Source of the DNA: Treponema vincentii
Lineage (GTDB): Bacteria; Spirochaetota; Spirochaetia; Treponematales; Treponemataceae
Assembly (NCBI RefSeq): GCF_018336815.1
Contig: NZ_CP050497.1
Span: forward strand, 1,736,001-1,800,000
Reading direction: 5' to 3'
Length of the DNA stretch: 64,000 nt
Shown: positions 43,423-52,893 of the stretch, piece after piece
Numbering within the stretch: position 1 is the first letter of the stretch
Layout: every line of letters starts with the position of its first letter
Made by a program: the position numbers and the translations under genes
The notes under the pieces: generated by a model
Seen by the model: only the letters and a program-made list of their open reading frames with translations
Databases searched by the model: none
Told to the model about the DNA's origin: nothing

Positions 43423-45189
43423 ATGGCAGAACGTAAGGTATACAAGAATTTTAAACCGGAGTGGGAGCAAGTTCCCCCGCCACCGGCTTCATTCCGTTCG
43501 ATTTTAAAATGGGGAGACCCAAATGAATTTAAGGAACCGAATGAAAGGCTCTTTACCTTTATGAAAGGTGAGCTCGGCTTAACCGATGCCGATTTTCAGC
43601 GGAAGGGCGCCGACGGACATGAAGCGGTACCCGACACATTAGCGACACCGCCGCTTGAACCGGAGCATGTCGCGTTCTTTGAATCCGTGTGCGGTAAGGA
43701 CAATGTAAGTACCAAGGGATACAACCGGCTTTCCGTAGCTTACGGCAAAACCATGTACGACCTCTACCGGCTGCGGGAAAACATCACCGAAAATGCTCCG
43801 CGGGCAGTGCTCTATCCTTCAAGTCATGAAGAAATCGTGCAGATTGTCGAATACTGCCAAAAGCAGCACATCCCCCTCTATGTATACGGCGGCGGCTCTT
43901 CCGTTACCCGCGGCGTGGAAGCGTTTAAGGGCGGCATTAGCCTTGATATGCGGCGAAACTTTAACAAGGTGATTAACTTTAACGAAACCGATCAAACCAT
44001 CACGGTTGAGGCGGGAATGTCCGGACCTCAACTCGAAAAAATCTTGAGCGAAGCGAAAACCCGTTTCGGCGCACGGCACGCATACACCTGCGGACACTTT
44101 CCTCAGTCGTTCGAATACTCTTCCGTCGGCGGCTGGACGGTAACGCGGGGCGCCGGTCAGAACTCAACCTATTACGGCAATATTCACAATATCGTGATGG
44201 GGCAGACTTATGTTACCCCCGCCGGCGTGATAAAAAGCTACGGACTACCCGCCCACGCCGTCGGCCCGGATATCGATGAGCTGATGATGGGGTCGGAAGG
44301 AGCGTTCGGCGTACTGACGCATGTAACGCTGAAAATTTCCCGCTTAACTGCGGAGAACCGCCGGTATTTCAGCTTTATGTTTAAGGACTGGCAAAGCGGA
44401 CGCGACGCCGCGCGGGAAATTATGCAAGCCGAAGCAGGCTATCCTTCCGTATTCCGCCTATCCGACCCGGAAGAAACCGATGCGATGATGAAGCTCTACG
44501 GCGTGGAAGGCACCCCGCTCGAAAGTTTGATGAACCTCCGCGGATATAAAGCGCATGACCGCTGTATGTTCTTGGGCTGGACTGAAGGTGAACGAGGCTT
44601 TTCTTCAAACCTCTTCCGCATCGTAAAAAAAATCAGCAAAGCGTATGGCGGACTGTACCTCACCGGCTATCCCGCGCACAAATGGGAAGAAGGCCGCTTT
44701 ACCGACCCCTATTTACGGGAATCGCTGCAGGACTACGGCATTATCATCGACACGATGGAATGCTCCGTTACATGGGAGATGATGGGCAGGGTGCATGAAA
44801 AGGTACGCGCTTTTGCAAAATCCCGCCCGAACACGGTCTGTATGACCCACCTTTCCCATGCGTATGAGCAGGGAGCCAACCTCTATTTTATCTTCATCGG
44901 GAAATTCCGCGATAAAGAAGAATATGCAGAATATCAGTTCGGTATCTTTGATAATATCATGGAACAGGGAGCTGCGATGAGCCACCACCACGGTGTCGGC
45001 AAGATGACTGCGGCGTGGGTGGAACAATCGATCGGCACGGATAGGCTGAATATTTTCCGCGCGTTAAAAAAGCATTTTGACCCCGACAACATTATGAACC
45101 CGGGCGGCACCCTCGGCATCGACATGACCGAAGAGCAAAAGCGCAAGCCGAAGTTCTGCAGCAGAACATGGGATAATCCTGCGTATTAA
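43423..45189 (+). CDS. Alkyldihydroxyacetonephosphate synthase-like FAD enzyme
   Basis: 588 residues; AGGAGA precedes the ATG. A VAO-type FAD-binding domain spans about 125-310 (RAVLYPSSHEEIVQIVEYCQ, PLYVYGGGSSVTRGVEAFKGGISLDMRR, VGGWTVTRGAGQNSTYYGNI, MMGSEGAFGVLT). The C-terminal part has the AGPS-type active-site words HLSHAYEQGANLYF and MSHHHGVGKM, the His run of alkylglycerone-phosphate synthases, and ends NIMNPGGTLGI. AGPS replaces the acyl chain of acyl-DHAP with a fatty alcohol, making the ether bond of plasmalogen-type lipids. A related lactate/glycolate oxidase is the alternative, but the HHH motif favours AGPS. It follows the glycerol-phosphate genes. Confidence 0.82.
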   Translation: MAERKVYKNFKPEWEQVPPPPASFRSILKWGDPNEFKEPNERLFTFMKGELGLTDADFQRKGADGHEAVPDTLATPPLEPEHVAFFESVCGKDNVSTKGYNRLSVAYGKTMYDLYRLRENITENAPRAVLYPSSHEEIVQIVEYCQKQHIPLYVYGGGSSVTRGVEAFKGGISLDMRRNFNKVINFNETDQTITVEAGMSGPQLEKILSEAKTRFGARHAYTCGHFPQSFEYSSVGGWTVTRGAGQNSTYYGNIHNIVMGQTYVTPAGVIKSYGLPAHAVGPDIDELMMGSEGAFGVLTHVTLKISRLTAENRRYFSFMFKDWQSGRDAAREIMQAEAGYPSVFRLSDPEETDAMMKLYGVEGTPLESLMNLRGYKAHDRCMFLGWTEGERGFSSNLFRIVKKISKAYGGLYLTGYPAHKWEEGRFTDPYLRESLQDYGIIIDTMECSVTWEMMGRVHEKVRAFAKSRPNTVCMTHLSHAYEQGANLYFIFIGKFRDKEEYAEYQFGIFDNIMEQGAAMSHHHGVGKMTAAWVEQSIGTDRLNIFRALKKHFDPDNIMNPGGTLGIDMTEEQKRKPKFCSRTWDNPAY

Positions 45190-45220
45190 AAGAACTGTTT
45201 AAAAACAAGCATTTTCCAAA

Positions 45221-45254
45221 AAAGCCGATTAAACCGTACAGTCTAATCGGCTTT
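45221..45254. terminator. Bidirectional intrinsic terminator
   Basis: An 11-bp perfect stem, AAAGCCGATTA (45221-45231) and TAATCGGCTTT (45244-45254), with a 12-nt loop. It is followed by CGTTTTTAA on the plus strand and a T-run on the minus strand. It separates the convergent AGPS-like gene and the 155-residue membrane protein gene. Confidence 0.85.
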
Positions 45255-45259
45255 CGTTT

Positions 45260-45727
45260 TTAATGCAATTCTTCAAACCCGTAGGCTTCTTCTTTCGTGT
45301 TAAAGAAATAGTTATAGGATTTGGAAGCCTCAACCGTAATTTCCTGTTTACTTGCACCGTAGGTTGTTGTAACGGAGCGAGACAGAACCCCCGGACGAGT
45401 TTTTGAAAAAGACGATTCGACGATATGCGTTCCGGGAGTAACATAGAATCCGGTTGAAAGTTTTTCAGTAAAAAATAGCGGACGCTCCCCGTCGACACTG
45501 CTGACGGTTATCTGCTGAGCTGCGCTCGCCAACATACCGGTTACCGAACTTGTTTTACCGATATACACTTTTACCGCATCGGGATGTTCATTCAGCCAAT
45601 TTGTAACGCGCTTTTTATCCTTCTTTGTTTTAAAGATTGCAAATGCAAAATACGCAAGCAGCCCTATCGGGATAAGGATAAAATAATAGATATGTGAAAA
45701 ACTTGTATTACTCATGATGGTGTCCAT
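45260..45727 (-). CDS. Hypothetical single-pass membrane protein
   Basis: 155 residues; not recognised. One transmembrane helix (about 12-32, YYFILIPIGLLAYFAFAIF), then a basic KTKKDKKR stop-transfer and a cytoplasmic or periplasmic domain rich in beta-forming residues (VKVYIGKTSSVTG, ERPLFFTEKLSTGFYVTPGTHIVESSFSKTRPGVLSRSVTTTYG). The VTPGTHIVESS wording resembles small accessory domains that present a bound ligand or fold as a beta-sandwich. GGAGA precedes the ATG. It is 21 nt downstream of another small membrane protein, so the two are probably cotranscribed. Confidence 0.75.
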   Translation of the reverse strand: MDTIMSNTSFSHIYYFILIPIGLLAYFAFAIFKTKKDKKRVTNWLNEHPDAVKVYIGKTSSVTGMLASAAQQITVSSVDGERPLFFTEKLSTGFYVTPGTHIVESSFSKTRPGVLSRSVTTTYGASKQEITVEASKSYNYFFNTKEEAYGFEELH

Positions 45728-45748
45728 GTGTTTTCTCCTTTACGGTTG

Positions 45749-46207
45749 TCAATTTAGCCGGTTGTCAGTATTGTCCGTGCTGAGTTTGGTTACGGAATCT
45801 CTATTGATTCCCAAATCATCCAATAACTTCATAAACTGCGTAATACCGATTAATTCGCAGTCAATCAGTTCTTCATTTTCTCCCTGCCGGGTAAGATAGA
45901 GCGAACATTCCGTATCCCCGCCCGAACTAACGGTTCTTGCCCGTATCGCTGTAGCAGAAATCGAATAGGTATCGATTTTATTACCTTTTTTTATTGTCAA
46001 TGTATCGCCGTCGGTTTCTATAACAATCATATTACCGATAATTACCAGCCAAATATAGCCGGCGAAAACCGCTAAAGCTATCAATAGCAACAATACGAAA
46101 CTTTTAAGCCAAATTGATGCAATAAAAGTCACAAAGAGAGCGGCTCCCGCACCAAAAACAAGATTCACCAGTACTCTGTGCGGGCGTGTCTTATAGACAT
46201 TGCTCAT
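45749..46207 (-). CDS. Hypothetical two-helix membrane protein
   Basis: 152 residues; not recognised. Two adjacent hydrophobic helices at about 12-32 and 36-58 (LVNLVFGAGAALFVTFIASI, FVLLLLIALAVFAGYIWLVII) precede a cytosolic domain (VIETDGDTLTIKKGNKIDTYSIS...) that resembles a pleckstrin-homology-like bacterial membrane domain. The end of the protein is polar. It shares a short operon with the 155-residue membrane protein. GGAGGA precedes the ATG. Confidence 0.75.
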   Translation of the reverse strand: MSNVYKTRPHRVLVNLVFGAGAALFVTFIASIWLKSFVLLLLIALAVFAGYIWLVIIGNMIVIETDGDTLTIKKGNKIDTYSISATAIRARTVSSGGDTECSLYLTRQGENEELIDCELIGITQFMKLLDDLGINRDSVTKLSTDNTDNRLN

Positions 46208-46370
46208 TTTTTCCTCCTATAAAACTTTCGGAATCGAAGGCACTATTATAATTGAGCCATTCACTTTGTCAACCCAGTCTAATTGCTGTTGCTATGATGA
46301 TGACAATGCCGGGTACATATTGAAATTTCTTTCTATTCTATGGCATACTACGTTCCACAAGGAGGATACG

Positions 46371-46646
46371 ATGGAATTTATACGCCAAGAAAATAGAATT
46401 TATGCGGAAAATGATGCCGGAAAAGTTATTGCCGAGGTTACATTCCCGCAGGAGAACAACTCGACGGTTTGCCTCGACCATACCTTTGTCGATAACTCTT
46501 TACGAGGGCAAGGCGTTGCCGGTAAACTCGTTAAAGAAGTCGTAGACTATGCTCAAAAGAACGGGAAGAAGATACGGCCTCAATGCTCGTATGCAGCCGA
46601 TTGGTTCAATAAACATTCGGAATACGCGGATTTAGTTGCACATTAA
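46371..46646 (+). CDS. YjdJ-type small GNAT-like acetyltransferase
   Basis: 91 residues from the ATG at 46371, which has GGAGG seven bases upstream; the frame is open further 5' but that part lacks the family pattern. The protein is the compact GNAT-like (Acetyltransf_CG) fold: ENRIYAENDAGKVIAEVTF, the acceptor-loop segment CLDHTFVDNSLRGQGVAGKLVKEVVDYA with the acetyl-CoA-binding RGQGVAGKL, and IRPQCSYAADWFNKH. Members are of unknown substrate. Confidence 0.88.
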   Translation: MEFIRQENRIYAENDAGKVIAEVTFPQENNSTVCLDHTFVDNSLRGQGVAGKLVKEVVDYAQKNGKKIRPQCSYAADWFNKHSEYADLVAH

Positions 46647-46675
46647 AATTCAACGACACAGAGCGTTGCCGAGGA

Positions 46676-46706
46676 CGGCGGGTATTAACCTCTCCGCACG
46701 AATAAA
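46676..46706. repeat. Dispersed 31-bp repeat, copy 2
   Basis: CGGCGGGTATTAACCTCTCC and the next 11 bases match 34200-34230 at 27 of 31 positions. It lies in the gap after the GNAT-like gene. Confidence 0.6.
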
Positions 46707-46797
46707 AAGATTGTTTAAGAAGTGATATGATAAATCATTTCCCTACAGAAAAAACCGATAAAAATTTTCAGTTTTTAGAGGTTCCTAGGAGACATCT

Positions 46798-47367
46798 ATG
46801 AACATTGATAGAGATACAGCAGAAGCATTACTCAACCAATATGTTACCACTGAGCATATCATCGCGCATTCGTTCGCTGTTGAAGCTGTTATGCGAGCGC
46901 TCGCAAAACGGCTTTCGCCGGCGGATGAAGAACTGTGGGGTATTACAGGGTTGCTCCATGACTTGGATATGGACGTTTCCAACTGGCAGGAACACCCTGA
47001 ACGGCACGGTCCCGTAACAGTTGAACTATTAAAAAAACAGAATTTCGGCTGCGAGGAAATGTACAGCGCTATTATCGCTCATAATCCCGATACGGGCGCC
47101 GTACCGCAAACGCTTTTCGAAAAAGCGCTCTTTGCAGCCGACCCTATTACCGGATTTATTACTGCCGTTGCACTTGTTTATCCCGATAAAAAAATTACGA
47201 GCGTTAAGGTTAAATCCATCGTCAAGAAAATGAAAGCAACCGGATTTGCAGCCGGCGCCGACAGAGGCGCAATGATGTCAATAGAAAATATCGGGATACC
47301 GTTTCAGGAATTTGCAGAACTATCGCTTGCCGCAATGTGCGGGATCGCCGATAAGCTCGGACTTTAA
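46798..47367 (+). CDS. HD-domain phosphohydrolase
   Basis: 189 residues. The metal-binding HD set is His24 (EHIIAHSFAVE), His54-Asp55 (GLLHDLDMD), His95 (AIIAHNP) and the Asp of FAADPITGF near 125, as in HDIG-type hydrolases. The segment WQEHPERHGPVTVELLKK follows the HD pair. Such proteins hydrolyse nucleotides or cyclic nucleotides; this compact form is often annotated simply as an HD hydrolase. AGGAGA precedes the ATG. The next gene is a TetR regulator 76 nt on. Confidence 0.9.
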   Translation: MNIDRDTAEALLNQYVTTEHIIAHSFAVEAVMRALAKRLSPADEELWGITGLLHDLDMDVSNWQEHPERHGPVTVELLKKQNFGCEEMYSAIIAHNPDTGAVPQTLFEKALFAADPITGFITAVALVYPDKKITSVKVKSIVKKMKATGFAAGADRGAMMSIENIGIPFQEFAELSLAAMCGIADKLGL

Positions 47368-47443
47368 CATAGGTATGCGCTGCTCGCTTTTGTTGAAGCT
47401 TTTCAATCCTACAGACAGTAAGTCTATCTGATGTATATATTCT

Positions 47444-48085
47444 ATGGCTAAGTTTAAACGGCAATCGAAATCTGTCCGCAAAGCGGAGATACAAGAAGCT
47501 GCAAAAAAAGTATTTTTAGAGAAAGGCTTCCGCTATACGACAATGGAAGATGTGGTTAAACACACGACGCTTTCCAAGGGGGGCGTATACCAATATTATA
47601 AAACGACAAAGGCAATCCTTTTTGATATTATGCAAAACGGAAACTATTTCCGGTATGAACGAACCGAAAAGATTGTGCGGGAATCGGCAGGAACCGAATC
47701 GCTTGCCGAGGTTATGACAGATGCTTGTATGGCGAAGCTCTTTGATGAAGTACCCGAAAAAAAACTCTACTTGATGTTTTTAGCGGAAATTCCTTATGAC
47801 CGCGATTATGAAATGCTGTATTTTCAATTGGAAAAACAAGCTTTTGAACTATTTATAAAAACGTTACACTACCCGCCCCAACAAGAATTAGAAATTATGA
47901 ATATCATCCGGCAGCAAGAATATTTTCTGCTTAAAATTTTTCACGGTATGCTGGTAATGCATGAATTATTCAGCGATAAGGACGTATTTAATCAAAATAA
48001 AGAAAAAATCCGTACAATGATTCTTATCGCAATGCAGAACTTTTTTGATCGGCATCAAGATTTGTTCAACCATATTAACCGATGA
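47444..48085 (+). CDS. TetR family transcriptional regulator
   Basis: 213 residues. The N-terminal helix-turn-helix is standard (KAEIQEAAKKVFLEKGFRYTTMEDVVKHTTLSKGGVYQYYKTTKAILFDIM, about 14-64). The C-terminal ligand domain (about 80-205) is helical with no family-level match that I can name. It lies 29 nt before the lactate permease gene in the same direction and probably controls it. Confidence 0.92.
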   Translation: MAKFKRQSKSVRKAEIQEAAKKVFLEKGFRYTTMEDVVKHTTLSKGGVYQYYKTTKAILFDIMQNGNYFRYERTEKIVRESAGTESLAEVMTDACMAKLFDEVPEKKLYLMFLAEIPYDRDYEMLYFQLEKQAFELFIKTLHYPPQQELEIMNIIRQQEYFLLKIFHGMLVMHELFSDKDVFNQNKEKIRTMILIAMQNFFDRHQDLFNHINR

Positions 48086-48114
48086 TGCGTTTACCTTGAA
48101 GGATGAAATAATAT

Positions 48115-49692
48115 ATGATACTGATTAATTTTATACTTGCAATGCTGCCGATTTTCTGGCTTATTATTTCTTTAAGCAAGCTCAAGATGAGCAGTTGTAA
48201 GGCTTGCGGTATTGCCTTGCTGATAACGGCGATTTTGGCGGCGCTGTATTGGAAACTACCTCCCCTGCATATCTCGTCCTCTATGCTCGAAGGCGCGACG
48301 TATGCTCTCTGGCCTATCTGTTTGATTATTGTTGCCGCTCTTTTTACATACAATTTAACGATACATACCGGCGCTATGGAAAAGATCAAAGGAATGCTGA
48401 TCGGTATTTCCGATGATAAAAGAATACTGATGCTGATTATCGGCTGGGGGTTCGGTAATTTTATGGAAGGTATGGCAGGGTTCGGTACTGCGGTTGCTAT
48501 TCCCGCATCGATTCTTGCCGGAATAGGGCTTAATCCCATCAATGCGGTAACGGCTTGTCTTGTTGCAAATACGACACCGACTGCGTTCGGCTCGGCAGGA
48601 GTGCCGACAGCGACGCTTGCCTCCATCACGGGGTTGGACTTGCAGCAGCTTGCTGCAAATGCCGCGCTTATACAGGTTGTTCACGCCTTTCTTTCACCAT
48701 TTCTTATAGTGGTAATCTGCGGCGGAGGAATAAAGGCATTAAAAGGTGTATGGCATGTTACGTTGGTAGCGTCGGTGTCGTTTGTTGTTCCCTATCTTCT
48801 TTTTGCACAGTTGTTAGGTCCCGAACTTCCGACTATTGTCGGTTCAATCTGTTCGATGCTCTGCGTAATCCTTTCAGCAAAATTCGGCAAAAAAAACGGT
48901 AATGGAGATTGTGACGCCGCAAAAATCGAATCGGAATATTCGGTACAAACTGCTGCGTCGGCTACAACAACACCGGCGGCTCATATCGGCTTTGCCGAAG
49001 GCATGAGAGCATGGGCGCCCTTTATGCTTATCTTTATATTGTTAATTCTTACCTCAAAGCTCTGTCCTCCCGTGCATAACGCCATCAAGAATTTCAAACA
49101 TTCGTTCATGATTTATAAGGGAGAAGGTGGCAAGCCGCTCACGTTCAGCTGGATAAATACTCCGGGAGTGATGATATTCATTGCGGCTATCTGCGGTGGG
49201 CTTATTCAAAAGGCTTCGTTATCCGAAATGGCCTGTGTGTTAGGCTTTACCCTAAAGAAATATTGGAGAACCTTTGTAACGATCTGCAGTGTTTTGGCAA
49301 CTGCCAAGGTGATGATATATAGCGGAATGATCTCCGATATTGCACACTCTGCTGTTGTCGCAACCGGCCCCGTGTACCCCTTTGTCGCACCGCTTATCGG
49401 TGTATTGGGCGCGTTTGTAACAGGATCGGGCACCTCTACTAACGTCCTCTTCGGGAATTTGCAGCTGGAAACCGCCCTTTCGCTTAATCTGGATCCGTAT
49501 TGGATTACTGCAGCAAATGTAATGGGAGCCGGTATCGGCAAGATGGTATGCCCGCAGAATATTGCAATCGGCGCAGGAGCTATCGGTATTACCGGTTCCG
49601 ACAGCAAAATTCTCGCGGCGGTGTTTAAATATTTTATTACGTATGCACTGCTTGCCGGAGTAATCTGTTTTACCGGCTCGTTACTGATGTGA
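48115..49692 (+). CDS. L-lactate permease (LctP family)
   Basis: 525-residue integral membrane transporter with about 12-14 hydrophobic helices. Recognisable LctP words are GWGFGNFMEGMAGFGTAVAIPASILAGIGLNPINAVTACLVANTTPTAFGSAGVPT, then GALGVLGAFVTGSGTSTNVLFG-like GVLGAFVTGSGTSTNVLFGNLQ and PQNIAIGAGAIG near the C-terminus. It moves lactate (or glycolate) with protons. Treponemes ferment amino acids and sugars, so either uptake or efflux is plausible. Its TetR-family neighbour is the likely regulator. Confidence 0.93.
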   Translation: MILINFILAMLPIFWLIISLSKLKMSSCKACGIALLITAILAALYWKLPPLHISSSMLEGATYALWPICLIIVAALFTYNLTIHTGAMEKIKGMLIGISDDKRILMLIIGWGFGNFMEGMAGFGTAVAIPASILAGIGLNPINAVTACLVANTTPTAFGSAGVPTATLASITGLDLQQLAANAALIQVVHAFLSPFLIVVICGGGIKALKGVWHVTLVASVSFVVPYLLFAQLLGPELPTIVGSICSMLCVILSAKFGKKNGNGDCDAAKIESEYSVQTAASATTTPAAHIGFAEGMRAWAPFMLIFILLILTSKLCPPVHNAIKNFKHSFMIYKGEGGKPLTFSWINTPGVMIFIAAICGGLIQKASLSEMACVLGFTLKKYWRTFVTICSVLATAKVMIYSGMISDIAHSAVVATGPVYPFVAPLIGVLGAFVTGSGTSTNVLFGNLQLETALSLNLDPYWITAANVMGAGIGKMVCPQNIAIGAGAIGITGSDSKILAAVFKYFITYALLAGVICFTGSLLM

Positions 49693-49719
49693 ACCGCTGC
49701 ATATTCCCATTGAGCAATT

Positions 49720-51327
49720 TTACTTAGAATATAACGCAACTCCGGGCAAGGGATCGGGCTGTGCAAAACGAATACATTTAAACGGATGGATATTAACCGC
49801 GTTTACATACCAGCCTTTAATGTCGCTTAAATCGATAACATTGATTGCAGGGACGTGAGAAAGCGGGATAATAACCGACGAATCTAACAGCAACTGCTCC
49901 GCTTTTGCAAGATATTCAAATCTTGTTTTACGATTTTGCTCCGCCGATGCTTTCTTGATAAAATTTTCGTAATCGGTATTATGCCAACCTGAATCATTTA
50001 AAGTTGAATCAGACCTGAATAATTCCAGAAAAGCGAGCGGATCTGCAAAGTCGCCAATCCACGAAATAACGGCTAAATGATAATCGTCCGTTTTTAACCG
50101 GTCATAGTATTCTTCAAAAGGAACGGTTGTGATTTCCGTTACAATTCCTATTTTTTCCCATGCGGTTTTCAACAATGCCGCCTGTTCGGTGTAGAATGCT
50201 GTTTCCGGCAGAAGAATTTTTACCGGTTTTGTCGTCTCTGATTGCAGCAGATTTTTTAAAAGCTTTTCCGCTTTTGCCGTATCCTGTTTATCAATACCCG
50301 GTACTGTCGGGTATCCCGTGAGAGGAAATACCAGCGTCTTAGCAGGAATTAAATAATCCTTGCGCAATTCGGTATAAGGGAGTGCAGCAAGTAGCGCTTC
50401 TCTGAGCGTTTGATTATTGCATGGCGCTGTATTTGTTTTAAAATAGAAGAATTCGGTTGCAAACATCGGCGTAATGTGGATGGTATATGCCGCCGCTACT
50501 TTATTTAAATTGACTGACCCGCAAAGCCAGTGAACAGTTCCTTGATTAAATGCTTCCGTCATTTTATCGGCATCTTCATCTAAGAGTATGCTGATTGCAG
50601 GGAGTCGTACCGATTCGGAATCCCAATAAGTGGGATTTTTTATGAGACGGATTTTTTCGGCGGTAAAACTTTCTATTTTAAAAGGACCGCTCGCGATCGG
50701 TTTAAAAGCTTCGGAAGGCTTCACAAATGAACTCTTTCCCGCATAACGGGTTATCTCTTTGAGCTGTGAAGGATGTACTGCCGAAAATGCATGATGACAG
50801 AGTATATTGGCTAATTGCTCTGCCGGATATATAAGCGAGATTTTTAATGAAGTATCGGATTCCGCACATAAGCCGATAGCCGACATATCGGAACTTTTTC
50901 CGGTACGATATTCTTTTACTCCTTTAACGCAATCTAAAAGTGAGGCATAAGGTAAATCAAGCTTAGGGTTTAACAAATTGATAAATGAATCGCATACTAC
51001 TTGAGCGGTGATAGGATCGCCGTTTTCAAATGTGAGTTTATCCCGCAGAGTAAACGTCCACGTTAAACCGTCTGCACTGATCTTCCAATCCTTTGCTAAC
51101 CCGGCGACCGGCTGTAACGTATAAGGATCGTAAGTGCATAGTCCCTCATACAAACCGGTCAAGATTTGAGCCTCATTTGCATTATATGCAGCATGAGGAT
51201 GCAAATTCGGAATACCGGTGGTAACCGAAACAATAAATTCGTTTTGAGGATACGTTTCACTTTCTGCGCATGCAACAAATGGAAATATACACAAAACAAA
51301 AAACAATACCAGATTTTTTTTATTCAT
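49720..51327 (-). CDS. Peptide ABC transporter substrate-binding lipoprotein (orphan)
   Basis: 535 residues, family-5 solute-binding protein. It begins MNKKNLVLFFVLCIFPFVAC, a lipobox with Cys20. The core shows the conserved GLYEGLCTYDPYTLQPVAGLAKDWKIS and WTFTLRDKLTFENGDPITAQ, then FGPFKIESF-like SGPFKIESFTAEKIRLIKNPTYWD. No permease or ATPase is next to it, so it must use a distant transporter, possibly the opp system at the left end. Its start overlaps the stop of the 469-residue gene by 8 nt, and anmK lies just upstream, which raises a role in murein-peptide uptake (inference). Confidence 0.9.
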   Translation of the reverse strand: MNKKNLVLFFVLCIFPFVACAESETYPQNEFIVSVTTGIPNLHPHAAYNANEAQILTGLYEGLCTYDPYTLQPVAGLAKDWKISADGLTWTFTLRDKLTFENGDPITAQVVCDSFINLLNPKLDLPYASLLDCVKGVKEYRTGKSSDMSAIGLCAESDTSLKISLIYPAEQLANILCHHAFSAVHPSQLKEITRYAGKSSFVKPSEAFKPIASGPFKIESFTAEKIRLIKNPTYWDSESVRLPAISILLDEDADKMTEAFNQGTVHWLCGSVNLNKVAAAYTIHITPMFATEFFYFKTNTAPCNNQTLREALLAALPYTELRKDYLIPAKTLVFPLTGYPTVPGIDKQDTAKAEKLLKNLLQSETTKPVKILLPETAFYTEQAALLKTAWEKIGIVTEITTVPFEEYYDRLKTDDYHLAVISWIGDFADPLAFLELFRSDSTLNDSGWHNTDYENFIKKASAEQNRKTRFEYLAKAEQLLLDSSVIIPLSHVPAINVIDLSDIKGWYVNAVNIHPFKCIRFAQPDPLPGVALYSK

Positions 51328-52729
51328 GAATCAATCCAAGTTCTTTCATATTTAAATATTCTTCAACGCTCGCATTGTATTCCGCTCTGCATTGATTTGC
51401 TTTTATAACTGCGTTTCGAATTGTGGTCAATTCTATTTTTATCCCTTTCATTTTTGAGCGTAGTATAACGTCAGTGGATTTATAATAATCATCCAATCCG
51501 CCGAGGGTTTTTAAATATCCATTGCATATAACGATGTATTTGTTTAAGAGTTCAAGTAATTGTTCATTGTTCATGCCGGTTAAACGCTGCTGTAAGTCGG
51601 AGGTACCCGATGCAAGAACTCTAAAAATACGAATTGTTTTTGCTAAATTATCAGTAAAATCTTCCAGTACGATTATTTCTTTTTTTTGCAAATTGCTGAT
51701 AGGGTCTTTAATCAATATGGTAATTTCATGTTTTCTTTCTTCCATATTGAATGCACGTCTCAAAGCTTCTAAAAACTTGGTAAAAATCGTCGTACGCGAT
51801 TTATATACTACTTCTTGATTAGCCATAAGTTTGGTGAGACAAGTGTCGAAATGATTACCGGTGGTGCCGAGGATGCGCAGTCCCGTTATAAGCACCGGCC
51901 GCATATTTTCTTGTTTATTGGTTTTTACATTTTCTTTTTGCGTTACATTCAAATGGCGCAATACTTCTTGTTGCAGATGTGCCGAATCGGAACCGTAATC
52001 TTCTTTAATGACTTCCATCACAAGCTCATGATAGAAGGGAAGTTTTTCATCATTTGCGGCAATAGTCTTTTTTAGAGTTTTTAATAATTTAATCGGGCTT
52101 ACGATATCCGCTTGCGTAACCGTTAAATCGGGTGGTAAGTTTTTTCTGATTGTTAGCTTATATTCTTCACGGTGTAAACGGGCAAGTTGACGGAGTGTTT
52201 TATTGATCTCCGTGTCGAGCTTTGCAAGGTGTCCAAGTGAATCGCGTAAAAGTCCGCCGGTCAGCGTATCGGAGACGGAGTGGAGCGATTTACAAATCTC
52301 GGCAAGTGCACGAGTATTCGCAAGCGTTGAATTTTCGTTGAGCGCTGACCACTGGAAAGTTTTATTCAATGCGAGCATGGATGCAATACGCTGCGGCGTC
52401 AGGAATGAACAGTTAAATTGATAGGAGTTCGTTAAAAAATCGAGCATCGTTTGATACTGTGCCAATCTGGAACCGACGATAGCAGCTCGCTCACCGTCTG
52501 CAAAAGCTTCATTGCTGGGAACTTTTATTTCAGTCATACGGCTGTCGTATTTATACGGATCGTCATAGACCAAGCCCTTTTTCAATAAATTGCTGCGGAG
52601 AATTTTTACCACACTGCCGAGCGCTGCATAATTTTGCTGCAACTGAGGAAGTAAATGTTTGTTAAACTCTTCCCGTTGTATAGCTATGTGATGTTCTAAC
52701 ACTTCAGAAAAATTTTTCGTAGATTCCAT
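51320..52729 (-). CDS. Hypothetical helical protein
   Basis: 469 residues; not recognised. No signal peptide or transmembrane segment. The sequence is mostly helical with several heptad-like stretches (LPQLQQNYAALGSVVKILRSNLL, LDTEINKTLRQLARLHREEYKL, LLNKYIVICNGYLKTLGG). It contains no enzyme motif that I can see and may be a spirochaete-restricted cytoplasmic structural protein. The downstream solute-binding-protein gene overlaps it by 8 nt, and anmK lies upstream across a hairpin-rich gap. Confidence 0.75.
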   Translation of the reverse strand: MESTKNFSEVLEHHIAIQREEFNKHLLPQLQQNYAALGSVVKILRSNLLKKGLVYDDPYKYDSRMTEIKVPSNEAFADGERAAIVGSRLAQYQTMLDFLTNSYQFNCSFLTPQRIASMLALNKTFQWSALNENSTLANTRALAEICKSLHSVSDTLTGGLLRDSLGHLAKLDTEINKTLRQLARLHREEYKLTIRKNLPPDLTVTQADIVSPIKLLKTLKKTIAANDEKLPFYHELVMEVIKEDYGSDSAHLQQEVLRHLNVTQKENVKTNKQENMRPVLITGLRILGTTGNHFDTCLTKLMANQEVVYKSRTTIFTKFLEALRRAFNMEERKHEITILIKDPISNLQKKEIIVLEDFTDNLAKTIRIFRVLASGTSDLQQRLTGMNNEQLLELLNKYIVICNGYLKTLGGLDDYYKSTDVILRSKMKGIKIELTTIRNAVIKANQCRAEYNASVEEYLNMKELGLIHE

Positions 52730-52768
52730 ATCACCATTATCGGCACTTTAAAAAAAATTTTTATAACA

Positions 52769-52891
52769 AACCTGTTCGGAAACTTCCGTTTCTGAACAGG
52801 TTACCTTGAAATGCAATGTTCTCGCATCGTACTATTTGTGCGGTGCGTGAACTCGTAGACCTATTCGAAAACGAAAGTTTCAGAATAGGTT
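52769..52891. repeat. Pair of related hairpins between anmK and the 469-residue gene
   Basis: Arms at 52769-52783 and 52788-52802 form 15 pairs with one G-T wobble (AACCTGTTCGGAAAC type). A second, similar imperfect hairpin covers 52859-52891 (ACCTATTCG...GAATAGGT). The resemblance of the two suggests a duplicated repeat element acting as a processing or attenuation site. Confidence 0.65.
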
Positions 52892-52893
52892 TA

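Noticed and set aside
46200-46370. N-terminal extension of the GNAT-like protein
   Set aside because: The extension lacks family similarity and the ATG at 46371 has a strong ribosome site.
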